Notes under the pieces: model-generated
The model's input: only the letters and a program-made list of their open reading frames with translations
Database searches by the model: none
What the model was told of the DNA's origin: nothing
From: Bacillus sp. FJAT-18017
GTDB taxonomy: Bacteria > Bacillota > Bacilli > Bacillales > Cytobacillaceae
Assembly (NCBI RefSeq): GCF_001278805.1
Contig: NZ_CP012602.1
Span: 2,758,001-2,822,000 of the forward strand
Direction of reading: 5' to 3'
Length of the DNA: 64,000 nt
Program-made: the position numbers and the translations under genes
In this document: positions 8,856 through 18,400 of the stretch, one piece after another
Layout: each line of letters starts with the position of its first letter
Numbering within the stretch: position 1 is the stretch's first letter

Positions 8856-10775
8856 CTACTTTATTTGTTCCTTGATTGTTTCGTGGTTTATTCTCTCCTT
8901 TGTTACAGTATCCATATACTGAGTGAATTCAGACTGCCCGGAATACGACAAGCACAAGTATTCCTTCGCCCTTGTCATTCCAATATAAAGCAATGACACT
9001 TCCCTTTCCTTGTCTTCTTCTAAAGGAAACGGCATGGAATCGGTATTCACAATAAAAACAGCGCGGAAATCAAGTCCCTTAGAGCTATCAATGGTGCTAA
9101 TCTTTATCTTCCCATCTTCTTTTTCAAAAGAACGCTTAGAGTGTTCGTTTTCAGTTATCCAATAGTATGGCAGTCCGGCATCCTTCAATGACCTTTGTAT
9201 GATGTCAATGACGGGATACTTTGAGGTCCGTTTTACACGATAAAGGACAAGTATTTCCTGATAAGGAACTTTCCGCTCTTCATGGAGCTTTTTCATTTGG
9301 CGTGCAACCTTCTTCATTTCCTCAAAAAAATTAGCAGCTCGGATGATTCCTGGGTCTGGCCCTTTCCGCTTTGTGCTTTGCGGGGCAATTATCTCACCTT
9401 CCAAATCTCGATTGACCACTTTATTCTTTAACATTGAATGCTTCCGATAAAAATCCCAAGCAAACTTCACAATTTGTGCCGTGTTTCGATAATTAATGGA
9501 GAGGATTTTAGACCTGCCCTGAAAGCTAAGGCCAGTATCTTGAAGATATGACCGTTTGCGTTTATAAATGTCTTGGGCACGATCCTCTACTAATAATAAG
9601 GACTGGGTATTCTCATTAAGAAGCGAACTCACCAGATTCAGCCATTGGGCTTCGAAATCCTGGCCCTCATCTATGAGGATAGCGTCATAGTATGGAAGAA
9701 TGGTTTCCTTCTTCTTTATCTTCTGGACAATAATCGGAATCTGTTGTTCCTTTATCCTTAAATCCTTTTTCAACCATGCATGGAAATTCCGAACAATGAT
9801 ATTCCGATTGTTCACTGGGTTAACAGCATCGCCATCAGCATAATTAAAATCAAATAAATCTTCCGGTTCATTGAGCATATGATTGATCATCTGCTGAATA
9901 GAATTAGCCAGGGATATGTTATAACAGAGAATCAGGATCTTCCAATCGGGATTCTGTTTGGAAAGCATTTTTGCACGGCTTGCAAGGATGATTGTTTTCC
10001 CGCTTCCCGCCACCCCGCGAATCAATCTGTTTTTATCGCCAAGTTGCTTTGCCAGGTTTTCCTGATGAAGATCCATCGTTTTTATATCATGCAGAGACAA
10101 GAGTAACTGATCCTGGTATGGTACCGGAGGCTTGTACTCCGCACTGATTCTCACCTCTGGGAAAAGGTGATAACGGATTGCATTAATATCTTCAAAAGAC
10201 AAAGGCTCTCTTAAACGGTACGGAACGACAAACATATTGAGGATTTTTTCCATTAATATCTCCTCAGAAAAACCTTCTTTATCCGGATCAATCTCATCCC
10301 GGTTCAAGCAAAGCTGCGGATCAATGACACTGTAAAGCCCTTCCTGAACAAAATCCTTAGCATATAGTCTTGTAAATACGACTCCATACCCATAAGGAAA
10401 CTTCAAGTTAAACTGATGCTTCCCTTCAGTTTGTATTAGGTTTTTATCCTTTTTCAGAACATCAACAACTTTAAACACATTGTCCCGCGCCTGTTTTAAA
10501 GGGCTTTTTATAACAGCCTGATCGCCTGAAGAAGTCAGGATATGCCATTCTTCATGGTTAAGTTGATATAGAGTGCTCTTTGTATAATCCTTAACTTCCA
10601 AAACAAGCAAACCCAAATCAGGCCCGATGATAACAAAATCCGGCCTTCGTCCATGTATCTCTGGTTCAAAATAAACAATATAATCGTCAGGCAAGTATGT
10701 TTTCAACGTACGGAACACGAGCCGCTCCCCGGCGGTCGCACTGCTCCGGATCGTTTCTGGAACCGTAATCGCCAT
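8856..10775 (-). CDS. NERD nuclease-domain SF1 (UvrD-like) DNA helicase
   Basis: 639 aa with ATG at 10775 behind a GGAG site. Residues 15-130 are a NERD domain with a PD-(D/E)xK-like triad: RRPDFVII (D46) and LEVK (E60, K62). A UvrD/Rep-type ATPase follows: Walker A GVAGSGKT (254-261), Walker B ILIDEGQD (about 372), and late motifs SLLYIGMTRAKEYL. It should be a cytoplasmic ATP-driven DNA-processing nuclease/helicase. Proteins of this build are often found near defence loci. It lies just outside the phosphorothioation island and may be part of it or a separate repair or defence gene. It is monocistronic with its own terminators. Confidence 0.85.
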   Translation of the reverse strand: MAITVPETIRSSATAGERLVFRTLKTYLPDDYIVYFEPEIHGRRPDFVIIGPDLGLLVLEVKDYTKSTLYQLNHEEWHILTSSGDQAVIKSPLKQARDNVFKVVDVLKKDKNLIQTEGKHQFNLKFPYGYGVVFTRLYAKDFVQEGLYSVIDPQLCLNRDEIDPDKEGFSEEILMEKILNMFVVPYRLREPLSFEDINAIRYHLFPEVRISAEYKPPVPYQDQLLLSLHDIKTMDLHQENLAKQLGDKNRLIRGVAGSGKTIILASRAKMLSKQNPDWKILILCYNISLANSIQQMINHMLNEPEDLFDFNYADGDAVNPVNNRNIIVRNFHAWLKKDLRIKEQQIPIIVQKIKKKETILPYYDAILIDEGQDFEAQWLNLVSSLLNENTQSLLLVEDRAQDIYKRKRSYLQDTGLSFQGRSKILSINYRNTAQIVKFAWDFYRKHSMLKNKVVNRDLEGEIIAPQSTKRKGPDPGIIRAANFFEEMKKVARQMKKLHEERKVPYQEILVLYRVKRTSKYPVIDIIQRSLKDAGLPYYWITENEHSKRSFEKEDGKIKISTIDSSKGLDFRAVFIVNTDSMPFPLEEDKEREVSLLYIGMTRAKEYLCLSYSGQSEFTQYMDTVTKERINHETIKEQIK

Positions 10776-10966
10776 AGTATTCGCTCCAAAATATGTATTT
10801 TTCTACATTATACTACAATCTTAATAGAATCCACCTAAATATTTACAGAATTAATGCTATAATGAGGTTTTTAGAGCTATTTTTTGAAAAATTCATTGTA
10901 ATTTTTTAGGGAAATTTTAGAATAGAGGTAAAGGAAGTTTTATAAATTGGAAAGTGATGTGAACGT

Positions 10967-11326
10967 ATGCTTAAAGGATTGATTAATAAACTTTTATCTC
11001 CGACCATACAGCAGCCGGTTAAAGAAAAAACAATTAGCACGAATGAAATAGAGGCTATTGTCGAGGCAAAATTAAAAGAACATGCCGCGACATTAGAAAA
11101 ACCGGAAGCTGCTCCAAATGGCAAAGATGAAGATTACTCATTAACTGATAAACAAATTGATTTTGCACTATCCCTACTGGACAAAGTGAAAAACGAATAT
11201 ATATTGGTTACAGACCCAGCCAACCTTACCTTAAAGGACTTAAATAAGTTAATTGCATATAACAAATTCAAAAATAAGGGGATCCTAATAAACCTGGCCA
11301 AAAAAGGAGTGATAAAGAAGATATAA
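10967..11326 (+). CDS. Hypothetical protein
   Basis: 119 aa, ATG start behind a weak GGAAAGTGAT site. The N-terminal 60 residues are charged and probably coiled (EIEAIVEAKLKEHAATLEKPE). The C-terminal 60 residues form a compact helical region (LTDKQIDFALSLLDKVKNEY.., LTLKDLNKLIAYNKF). No known family, signal peptide or membrane segment was recognised. It converges on the MazG-like gene and shares a terminator with it, marking the left edge of the defence island. Confidence 0.65.
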   Translation: MLKGLINKLLSPTIQQPVKEKTISTNEIEAIVEAKLKEHAATLEKPEAAPNGKDEDYSLTDKQIDFALSLLDKVKNEYILVTDPANLTLKDLNKLIAYNKFKNKGILINLAKKGVIKKI

Positions 11327-11331
11327 TAAAC

Positions 11332-11358
11332 AGCCCCCATTCGTTAAGAATGGGGGCT
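11332..11358. terminator. Bidirectional terminator
   Basis: An 11-bp perfect stem AGCCCCCATTC / GAATGGGGGCT with a 5-nt loop lies between the convergent hypothetical and MazG-like genes. It probably serves both. Confidence 0.8.
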
Positions 11359-11371
11359 AAAAATGTTAATA

Positions 11372-11695
11372 TTACTCTTCTACATCAATTAAAAAAATTT
11401 TATTATTAAAAGTTCCTCTAATTTCAGCTTTCCTTCTTCTCGTTTCTTCTAAATCCTCTTCACTAATTCCATGAGTGGCAGCTAGACAATAAACCACTTC
11501 TAAAATATCTGCTAATTCTTCAACTGCCTCTTTATCATTACTTGAATGTAAATACTCATTCCATTCTTCTTTTGCTTTTTTCTGAAGTTCAATTATAAAT
11601 TCAGCATTTCCTAATTGTTTATATGAAAACGTCTTTCCTTCTTTTTTAATTATTTCAGGAATGTTATCCCGTATTAATTTGTTGTATTTAGTCAT
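11372..11695 (-). CDS. MazG-like nucleotide pyrophosphohydrolase
   Basis: 107 aa, an all-alpha protein of the MazG/phosphoribosyl-ATP pyrophosphohydrolase fold. It begins YNKLIRDNIPEIIKKEG and carries the metal-binding EE..E..D pattern (KEEWNEYL, then EAVEELADILEVVY). Such enzymes cleave NTPs or dNTPs to the monophosphate and PPi. It starts 9 bp after the HNH gene with an AGGGGAG site, so the two are an operon. Beside a phosphorothioation locus it might deplete or clean nucleotides during infection, or make a signal-degrading step. That is inference. Catalytic acidic residues appear intact. Confidence 0.75.
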   Translation of the reverse strand: MTKYNKLIRDNIPEIIKKEGKTFSYKQLGNAEFIIELQKKAKEEWNEYLHSSNDKEAVEELADILEVVYCLAATHGISEEDLEETRRRKAEIRGTFNNKIFLIDVEE

Positions 11696-11704
11696 ATTTC
11701 TCCC

Positions 11705-12691
11705 CTAATTAGGAACCCAAATATCAGAGATTCCGTTATGCTTTGAATAATCGTAAAGCTGAATTAACTTTTCCTTCCTATAATTTTCAAAATAGTTTAC
11801 TGTCTCATTTAGCTCTTCTTTTACAAGTTGTTCATTTCTAATAATAATACCTTCTAAATAATAGTAATCAGCAAGTTTGTCTCTTTTCTTACTATTACAG
11901 GTTGAACATGAGAGTACTAAATTCCATAAATTATCATTCTGAATATAACTCCAGGGGATAAAATGGTCTACATGAGTTTTAATGCTCTCTCTATTGAGAG
12001 CTCTTTTACAATAGAAACAAACGTTATTGTCATGTCTCATTAAAATATCTAGGTATTCATATAATGAGTTTCTTTTTGAAACATTCTCAACGTTATTAAG
12101 CAAATAATTAATATTGGGCACCTGATTATGTTTTTCAAGAAATTTAGCTAGATGGTAGTTAGTCATATAAGTGACTAAACGTTGGTACTTTTGTAGAAAT
12201 TTAAAAACCGGTGGATTAAATCTTAGATGCTCCTCCTTTAAATCAAATTCATAAAAATATCCATTTATATCGGAATAAAAAGCTCCAATTACATATCTTT
12301 TTCCGTTTTTCTTTACTTCTTTAATAATTTCCAGTTGTATAGAATCTTGTATTTTATCAAAGGTCAAATCACTTGGAATTGAATATTTTAGTGCATAATC
12401 TTGAAGAATTTTTTGTATTTTCGATGGTTGACTTCTACTGCTTGATTGCCATAAATCGTGGTGAATAACTAAATTCCAATAAATTTTGGTGAAAGAATAA
12501 AATAATTTATCATAATTTAATTCCAATGCTTCATTCAAATTATATAGGTTTTCTAGTAAGGATTTGAGAAAACCATATTTATATGACATGGTAACCGAAG
12601 AATTAAAATAAAAGTTATTTAATGATATCCAAATATCATCGTCAGTTAAGTATTTTTCTTTTATTTCCCCTACCTGCAGATCCCAACTCAA
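11705..12691 (-). CDS. HNH endonuclease, Dnd-island associated
   Basis: About 328 aa from the TTG at 12691, preferred because AAAGGTGG lies 8 bases upstream. A GTG at 12703 sits inside that site and is the alternative. The first 220 residues are a helical domain without recognised motifs. The C-terminal part is a zinc-supported HNH nuclease: CFYC, then HVDHFIPWS, an NLWNLVLSC segment and CSTCNSKK (about residues 225-270). It should cut DNA with a His-metal active site. It is the first gene of a two-gene operon with the MazG-like gene and diverges from the second DndD/DndE-like pair, suggesting it is the nuclease of that module. Confidence 0.8.
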   Translation of the reverse strand: MSWDLQVGEIKEKYLTDDDIWISLNNFYFNSSVTMSYKYGFLKSLLENLYNLNEALELNYDKLFYSFTKIYWNLVIHHDLWQSSSRSQPSKIQKILQDYALKYSIPSDLTFDKIQDSIQLEIIKEVKKNGKRYVIGAFYSDINGYFYEFDLKEEHLRFNPPVFKFLQKYQRLVTYMTNYHLAKFLEKHNQVPNINYLLNNVENVSKRNSLYEYLDILMRHDNNVCFYCKRALNRESIKTHVDHFIPWSYIQNDNLWNLVLSCSTCNSKKRDKLADYYYLEGIIIRNEQLVKEELNETVNYFENYRKEKLIQLYDYSKHNGISDIWVPN

Positions 12692-12811
12692 CTTGAAAAC
12701 CACCTTTACATCGTAATGGGAATATATGTATTATAACATTGTCGTTTTTCCCTGTCTAAATGTGTTAAAATTTCAGTATACTAGTCTATTTTTACTATGG
12801 GGGAAATTAGT

Positions 12812-13006
12812 TTGAAAGAAATTGAAAAAAGAGAATTGGAACTGTTAGCTAAGATTTGTCATAGGAATGGTATACCTTTAAAACTGGCTAAACAATTAAT
12901 AAAATCATCTAAGGATTTTTCTTATGAGAATGTTAGTCAAAGTACTAGAACATCGGAGTATAATGATTTAATAAAAATTAATATGAAAGATCGTACAATA
13001 GGGTGA
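12812..13006 (+). CDS. Small Dnd-module-associated protein
   Basis: 64 aa from the TTG at 12812, chosen because GGGGGAA lies 7 bases upstream. An ATG at 12797 overlaps that site. It is a charged helical protein (KEIEKRELELLAKICHRN..) with a central GIPLKLAKQLI segment and a SYENVS motif, and no membrane region. It ends 4 bp before the second DndD-like gene and is surely co-transcribed. It resembles small accessory proteins seen next to DNA-modification systems, from memory and without a search. Possible roles are regulator or adaptor of the downstream ATPase. Confidence 0.65.
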   Translation: MKEIEKRELELLAKICHRNGIPLKLAKQLIKSSKDFSYENVSQSTRTSEYNDLIKINMKDRTIG

Positions 13007-13010
13007 TGGC

Positions 13011-15026
13011 ATGTTACTAAAAAAGTTAGTTTTCGATAATTACAAAACATATTATGGTTTTCAGTCAATAGACCTTTATATTCCCAAGGATGTTAGAGAA
13101 GAGAGCGGAAAAAACATTATACTTCTCGGAGGGCTTAACGGCGCAGGAAAAACAACTATTCTTAAAGCTATCCTATATATCCTTTTTGGTAAAAGGGGGA
13201 TATCGGATACTGAATATAAAAGGTTGTTTTCAAACATTATAAATAATACTTTCTTTAGCGAAGGAGGACGAGAATGTTCGATCTCTCTTACTATTGAAAC
13301 CGATTTTAATGAGGAATGGACACTTAAAATAAAATGGTACTTTGACCAGAATAAGAGAATGACTCATGAGAAACGGGATCTTGAGGTTAAGAAAGTTGGA
13401 GGAAAGACATCAAAAAAAGCTAGAATTGATAATATTGAGGTATTTAATAAATTCATTGATAGAATAATACCTTATCATGCAGCTCCATTCTTTATTTTTG
13501 ATGGTGAGGAAATTAAAGATATTATTCTGCGTCAGAATAACAATGAAATGAAAGAAGCCATTCAAAAAATTACTGGAATAGGAGCATATAAGCAATTGCT
13601 TTCTGATCTTCGGGGTTTGAAAAGCAACATTGAAGGTAAATTAGCGAGGTCAGTGAGTCATTCTAATAAAAGTAAACTTGAATCTGAATTAGATCAGATT
13701 AATGAAAAAATAACTCCCTTGGATTCAAAGAAACAGCAAATATTAAATGAAATTAGGAAGTACGAATCTTTAATTAATCAAACAAAACAGGTTAGAAATG
13801 ATAAGGTATTACAAAACTCAAAATCTAGAGAAGTCATTATTAAAAGACAATCCCGGGTTCAAACTGAATTAGATCTTGCCAAAGAAGATTTGAATCACCT
13901 TCTCAAGGAGAATATGGTTAACATTATTCTCCGGGACAAAATAACTAAATTAAAAAGGAAATTAAAAGCTGAGAACGAAGTTAGCCATAAGAAAATTCTA
14001 CAAAAAGCTTCTTTAACTCCATATCACAACTTTATGGATCAACTGCTTAGCAAGAGTATAACTCCCCCACTTTCCAACGAGCAGCTAGAACAGATCAAGA
14101 AAATTGGGGAGGATGTCTGGATTAAAGAAAACCATATTCGTTATACCGTACCTGAAAATTTTGAAGAAATCCATGACATTTCAAACAGTGATTATGCTTA
14201 CCTGATTAATCTTCCTATAAGAGATAAACAGGAAGTTACAAACAGAATAAATAATATAGAAAAAATGCAACAAGATTTAAATGCGATCGAAATTGAAATT
14301 AGGAATGCTCCAGAATCAGTAAACATTGAAGAAGAAAATCAAAAAATAGATATGCTTGTAAAGAAAGTAGGTGAATTTAACCTTCGCCTTAGGTCAATTA
14401 ATTCTAAGTTAAACGAAGCTAATGCGGAGAAAACCAATATACTTAATAGACTTAGTAGAGTAAGTGGCCAGGACGAAGGCTTAGAAGACCTTCAAAAACA
14501 ATATAAAGACGTAGAGAAAACAATTAATGCAATGGAACAATATGTTTCAGAAGTAACTAAGCTAAAAGCCACTTTTATAAGGGAAGAATTTTCTTCTATG
14601 CTTGTGCGCTTGTTTAGAAAGCAAGATGAATTTGGAAAAATAGAATTTGATATTAATACCTACACTATTCGTCTCTATAATGACCGTATGCAAGAAATTA
14701 GCATCCAAGATCGTTCAGCAGGTGAAATGCAAATGATTTCTTCAGCATTTATTTGGGCATTAACAAAAGCGTCCGATTTATCTTTACCTATGGTAATTGA
14801 TACTCCACTCGGAAGGCTTGATAGTTACCATAGGAACCATTTAATAAATCACTATTACAAAGAGCTAAGTGAACAGGTTATTATCCTCTCAACTGATACA
14901 GAGATAACTTCTGATTATATTAAGTTAATGGAAGCAAACTCTTATAAACAATACATGCTAGATTATGATGAGGCAAAGAAGTACACAGTTATACGTGATG
15001 GATATTTTGATTTTGTAAGAAGGTGA
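13011..15026 (+). CDS. DndD-like SMC-type ATPase, second copy
   Basis: 671 aa. Walker A LGGLNGAGKTT (about 39-49), the DndD-family FDGEEI motif (about residue 165), a long coiled coil (about 200-530), an ABC signature-like region SAGEMQM, Walker B VIDTPLGRLD, and the switch IILSTDTEI. This is the same plan as the true DndD at 27284, but the sequence is clearly different. DndD proteins hydrolyse ATP and act with DndE in DNA sulfur modification. This copy lacks dndB and dndC partners in its own operon and pairs with a DndE-like gene. It more likely senses or acts on phosphorothioated or invading DNA, which is inference. Confidence 0.85.
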   Translation: MLLKKLVFDNYKTYYGFQSIDLYIPKDVREESGKNIILLGGLNGAGKTTILKAILYILFGKRGISDTEYKRLFSNIINNTFFSEGGRECSISLTIETDFNEEWTLKIKWYFDQNKRMTHEKRDLEVKKVGGKTSKKARIDNIEVFNKFIDRIIPYHAAPFFIFDGEEIKDIILRQNNNEMKEAIQKITGIGAYKQLLSDLRGLKSNIEGKLARSVSHSNKSKLESELDQINEKITPLDSKKQQILNEIRKYESLINQTKQVRNDKVLQNSKSREVIIKRQSRVQTELDLAKEDLNHLLKENMVNIILRDKITKLKRKLKAENEVSHKKILQKASLTPYHNFMDQLLSKSITPPLSNEQLEQIKKIGEDVWIKENHIRYTVPENFEEIHDISNSDYAYLINLPIRDKQEVTNRINNIEKMQQDLNAIEIEIRNAPESVNIEEENQKIDMLVKKVGEFNLRLRSINSKLNEANAEKTNILNRLSRVSGQDEGLEDLQKQYKDVEKTINAMEQYVSEVTKLKATFIREEFSSMLVRLFRKQDEFGKIEFDINTYTIRLYNDRMQEISIQDRSAGEMQMISSAFIWALTKASDLSLPMVIDTPLGRLDSYHRNHLINHYYKELSEQVIILSTDTEITSDYIKLMEANSYKQYMLDYDEAKKYTVIRDGYFDFVRR

Positions 15027-15030
15027 TCAA

Positions 15031-15396
15031 ATGGCAAATAGAAGAATGTCTTTATCAGAACAAGGGAAAGAAATTTTGGACTTGTTAACTGATGCACTTG
15101 AAATTGATAGACCAATGGCTGTAAGAATTGGTCTAGCTAAAGGGATTTCTATTTCTACGGGGCAAGTTAACGAAGATTTTGCAGGTGGAAACAAGTGGAC
15201 TATTCCTGATGGTATTATAAAAGACAAGGAATACCTTCTTTTTAAACACTTAATAATAAGTGAAGTGAAAAAACCCTTAACTGAGGATGAACTTCATAAA
15301 CATATGATTTTGTTTATAGAAAAGGGACTAAGAAAACTCAAATTAGACCTCGATAATAAAAGTTCTTTGGAAGATTTTAGACTTAGTGTTCTATAA
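15031..15396 (+). CDS. DndE-like protein, second copy
   Basis: 121 aa, starting 4 bp after the DndD-like gene with AAGGTGAT overlapping that gene's stop. Its N-terminal helices (RMSLSEQGKEILDLL.., IDRPMAVRIGLAKGIS) align in pattern with DndE (RLKTSKVTGEKL.., TGLTWNILSRLAISLSL), and length agrees (DndE is about 110-125 aa). DndE binds DNA, with reported preference for nicked duplex. As a DndD/DndE-like pair without DndB or DndC, the unit may be a specialised DNA-recognition ATPase complex. Assignment rests on weak similarity plus gene order. Confidence 0.7.
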   Translation: MANRRMSLSEQGKEILDLLTDALEIDRPMAVRIGLAKGISISTGQVNEDFAGGNKWTIPDGIIKDKEYLLFKHLIISEVKKPLTEDELHKHMILFIEKGLRKLKLDLDNKSSLEDFRLSVL

Positions 15397-15398
15397 TG

Positions 15399-15428
15399 AA
15401 AACCCCCATTAAAATAAATGGGGGTTTT
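15399..15428. terminator. Bidirectional terminator
   Basis: Stem AAAACCCCCATT / AATGGGGGTTTT with a 6-nt loop lies between the convergent dndE-like and dptH genes. A/T tracts on both sides allow use in both directions. Confidence 0.88.
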
Positions 15429-15439
15429 CTATTGCCTAA

Positions 15440-18400
15440 TTAAATTCTTTCAGACAAAGGAGTAATATTTACAATACTAACTGTCGGGTTAGATAATTCA
15501 CCATTATCTTTTAATACTGGCCCATGGACAATACATTGCCCTTTCTTTAATGTTGAAAGTACATTTTCCCAGTACTTCTTCTCAGAATTATCTTTTGTCA
15601 AGCTAGCTGCAATATTGGATACTTCCTGTTCCGGTGGTGAAAAGTATACCTTCTGAGAAGAGTTTTGCAGCCTTGCAAGCTCATCGGCAGACAATTGGGA
15701 CTTAAGGAACTGTGTTGCATACCAAGCGGACCACCCAAATTTTCTACCTTCAGTTAATATTCTTGCCGATGGTGATTTCTCGGTATGGTCTAAGTTTTGA
15801 GCCTCATCCATAATAACTGGCATTGGTTTATTTTTGTGCCCATTTCTAACTGAGTAATTCCATAGCTCCCATAGAATAAATTCAGTAATAATTAACTGAA
15901 CATCCCTTGGAAAACCAGTAAGCTGGATTACATATACTTCCCCATTACTCTCAATAATGTCTTTCCAGTTAAAAGAGTTATCAGAACTAAAAGGGTTACG
16001 ATCGATAAGAGGCCTTATTTGTGATAATGCTGTTTTTGCATATGAAGAGCCATCTTCTTCAAGCATTTCTTTAAGCTTCAAAAGGTTCATATTTTGACCG
16101 TATCGATCTAATCCATTTAGAATGGCCTCATAAATAGAATTTTGCTGCTGAATTCCTAAAGATTTATATACTGCTGCAAAAACACTTTTAACTCGTTCTG
16201 CAATATCTGTGTTGGATTCATCTAGTTGAATTCCACCTATATCCCTCACATTCTTACGGAAGGGGTTTATAGGCAACTGTTCACTATAAACAATTTTTTG
16301 CTTTAGTTTCTTACCTAAAAAATCTACAAACTCAGGTTCAAGTTGATTTGGGAGAAACCCTTCTGTGTAATCTATTACTATGCTGGAGATACCTAACTTT
16401 GATTTTTCCAGAAGTAAACACTGCATAAAGTAAGTTTTACCTTGTCCTGATTTACCAGAAATCAATAAATGCCTGTTCGCTAAACCTTTGTTTCCGTATT
16501 CCCAATAAATTTCTCGATTAGAGTTTTCTGCTTTACCTAATTTTATTCTTGCTGTTTCATTAAACTTCTTTACTGATTCTTGGATTTCATCCTTCTCTTT
16601 AAATACCTTTTTATCTAATTCAGTTTCGACGTTGCTTATAGAAACAGGATCTTCTCTTTCATTTTCCTCTTTAAGGCTCTCTTCAATTTCGCCTTTTTCA
16701 ACCTTTGGCTCTTTATAGGTTGGTCCTTCACTTTGATTTGTACCATCGGAACCATATAATAGATTACATGGCTTGTATTTGTAAGATAGCATTTCTTCTT
16801 TAATAAAATCGTTTTGTTCCTCTTGTATCCAATTACGCATTTCTTGTACAGGCTTAACTAAACCGTTATATCCATCAAATTCGGTCAAATTCAATAACAG
16901 GACATTGTCTTCCAAGAAAGCACTTCTGTGATGAGAATTTTTCTGAAATGAGAGAATTGCACCATGTCCTATATATTTGTGAAGATGCTCTGAAATTTCG
17001 AAATCATCTATTAGTAGCTTTTCAATCACATCATCTGTTAGCTTATAATCCTTTCCTTCCCAAAAACCATTTTGCTCTAGTTTTGCAGCATTCGCGATTA
17101 GCAATTGAACAAAGAAATTCCTATAAAACCTTGCCGTAAATTCTTTTCCTTCTTCACCTATTAATGTTTCTACAAATAGTTTTTTCGTTTTTTCTACCTG
17201 TTTACGGGCTTTATCCAGTACTTCTCCTCTATTTAACCCAATTTTAACCTCCACCGGATAAAAATGAAGAGATAGCTTTCCTTCCTTATTCTCTAACCCA
17301 ATTAAAAGCAAATCGTCACTGTGGCTTCCTTTTACACCAAGGTTTTTCGCAGTAAATACACCCTCGGACCTATTTAAACTTACCGCACCAGCAACTCTTA
17401 ATATTTCTTCAAGAGACACAGGAATCCACTTAATATCAGGATGATCAAAATAAGAAACAGAGAATTTAATTGCTGAAATAATACTTAGTTTTTCTCGATC
17501 AAACTGACCTTTACTTCCAATAATCCTTAGTAACCACTCACCATTAAAAGTATTAAAAGCTCTTATAGTCTCTAAAACGTTTTGATCTGTACCCTCAACA
17601 TCCTTTTGTTTAAGGAATTCTTTAATCACTGCATAGTACTGGTTTGATTTATTAGTTACTGTTATTGCATCATAACGACTTGATGATGAATATTGATCGC
17701 TATAATGGATAACAACCAAATTTCCGTCGTATTTGTTGAAAAATTCTAAATCCATAGAAGGATCTACAAATGTTACCCAGAAAGATGATTCAAACACTTT
17801 TTCCAATGTTACTTCATCAGCAGTTGTCGTACGAGAAAGAATAGCCTCTCCACGTCGATAACTATCGTGTCCACCATTTCGAAGGTTTGCGGCCAATTCA
17901 TTAACAAAGTAGGCTGTTTTCGCAAGATAATTAATATCATCAACACTATAAGCTTTTGTACCAAATCCACTCTTGTAATTTTCTTCATCTTTCATTGAAG
18001 GAACGCTCGAATATAATCCCTCAATAGAAATTCCAGTAGTCATCTCATTCATAGGCTGAACAGCATGATGTTCTTGAGCATGCATTTTATAAAACGTTAT
18101 GTGAGAATATCTGTATTCAGCATCGGAATTCTGTTTATAAAAAGAAAGTTTTTCTCTTATCGTTCGTATTATATCTTCGGGTTCAACTTCTTTTGATTCA
18201 AGTTTAATATTAAATGTTTCTTCAAATTCTTGTATTGACTCAATTATTGAGTATAAATCAAACGCACTTTCCGTAAAATCTCCATTGTTATAAAGAGTAA
18301 CTTCAACTGGCTTTAAACCTTCCAAACCATTTTTATCAATTTCCTTTAACATCCATTGAAATATCCCTCTAATAACCTCTTTATCATTTGTTATATTTAA

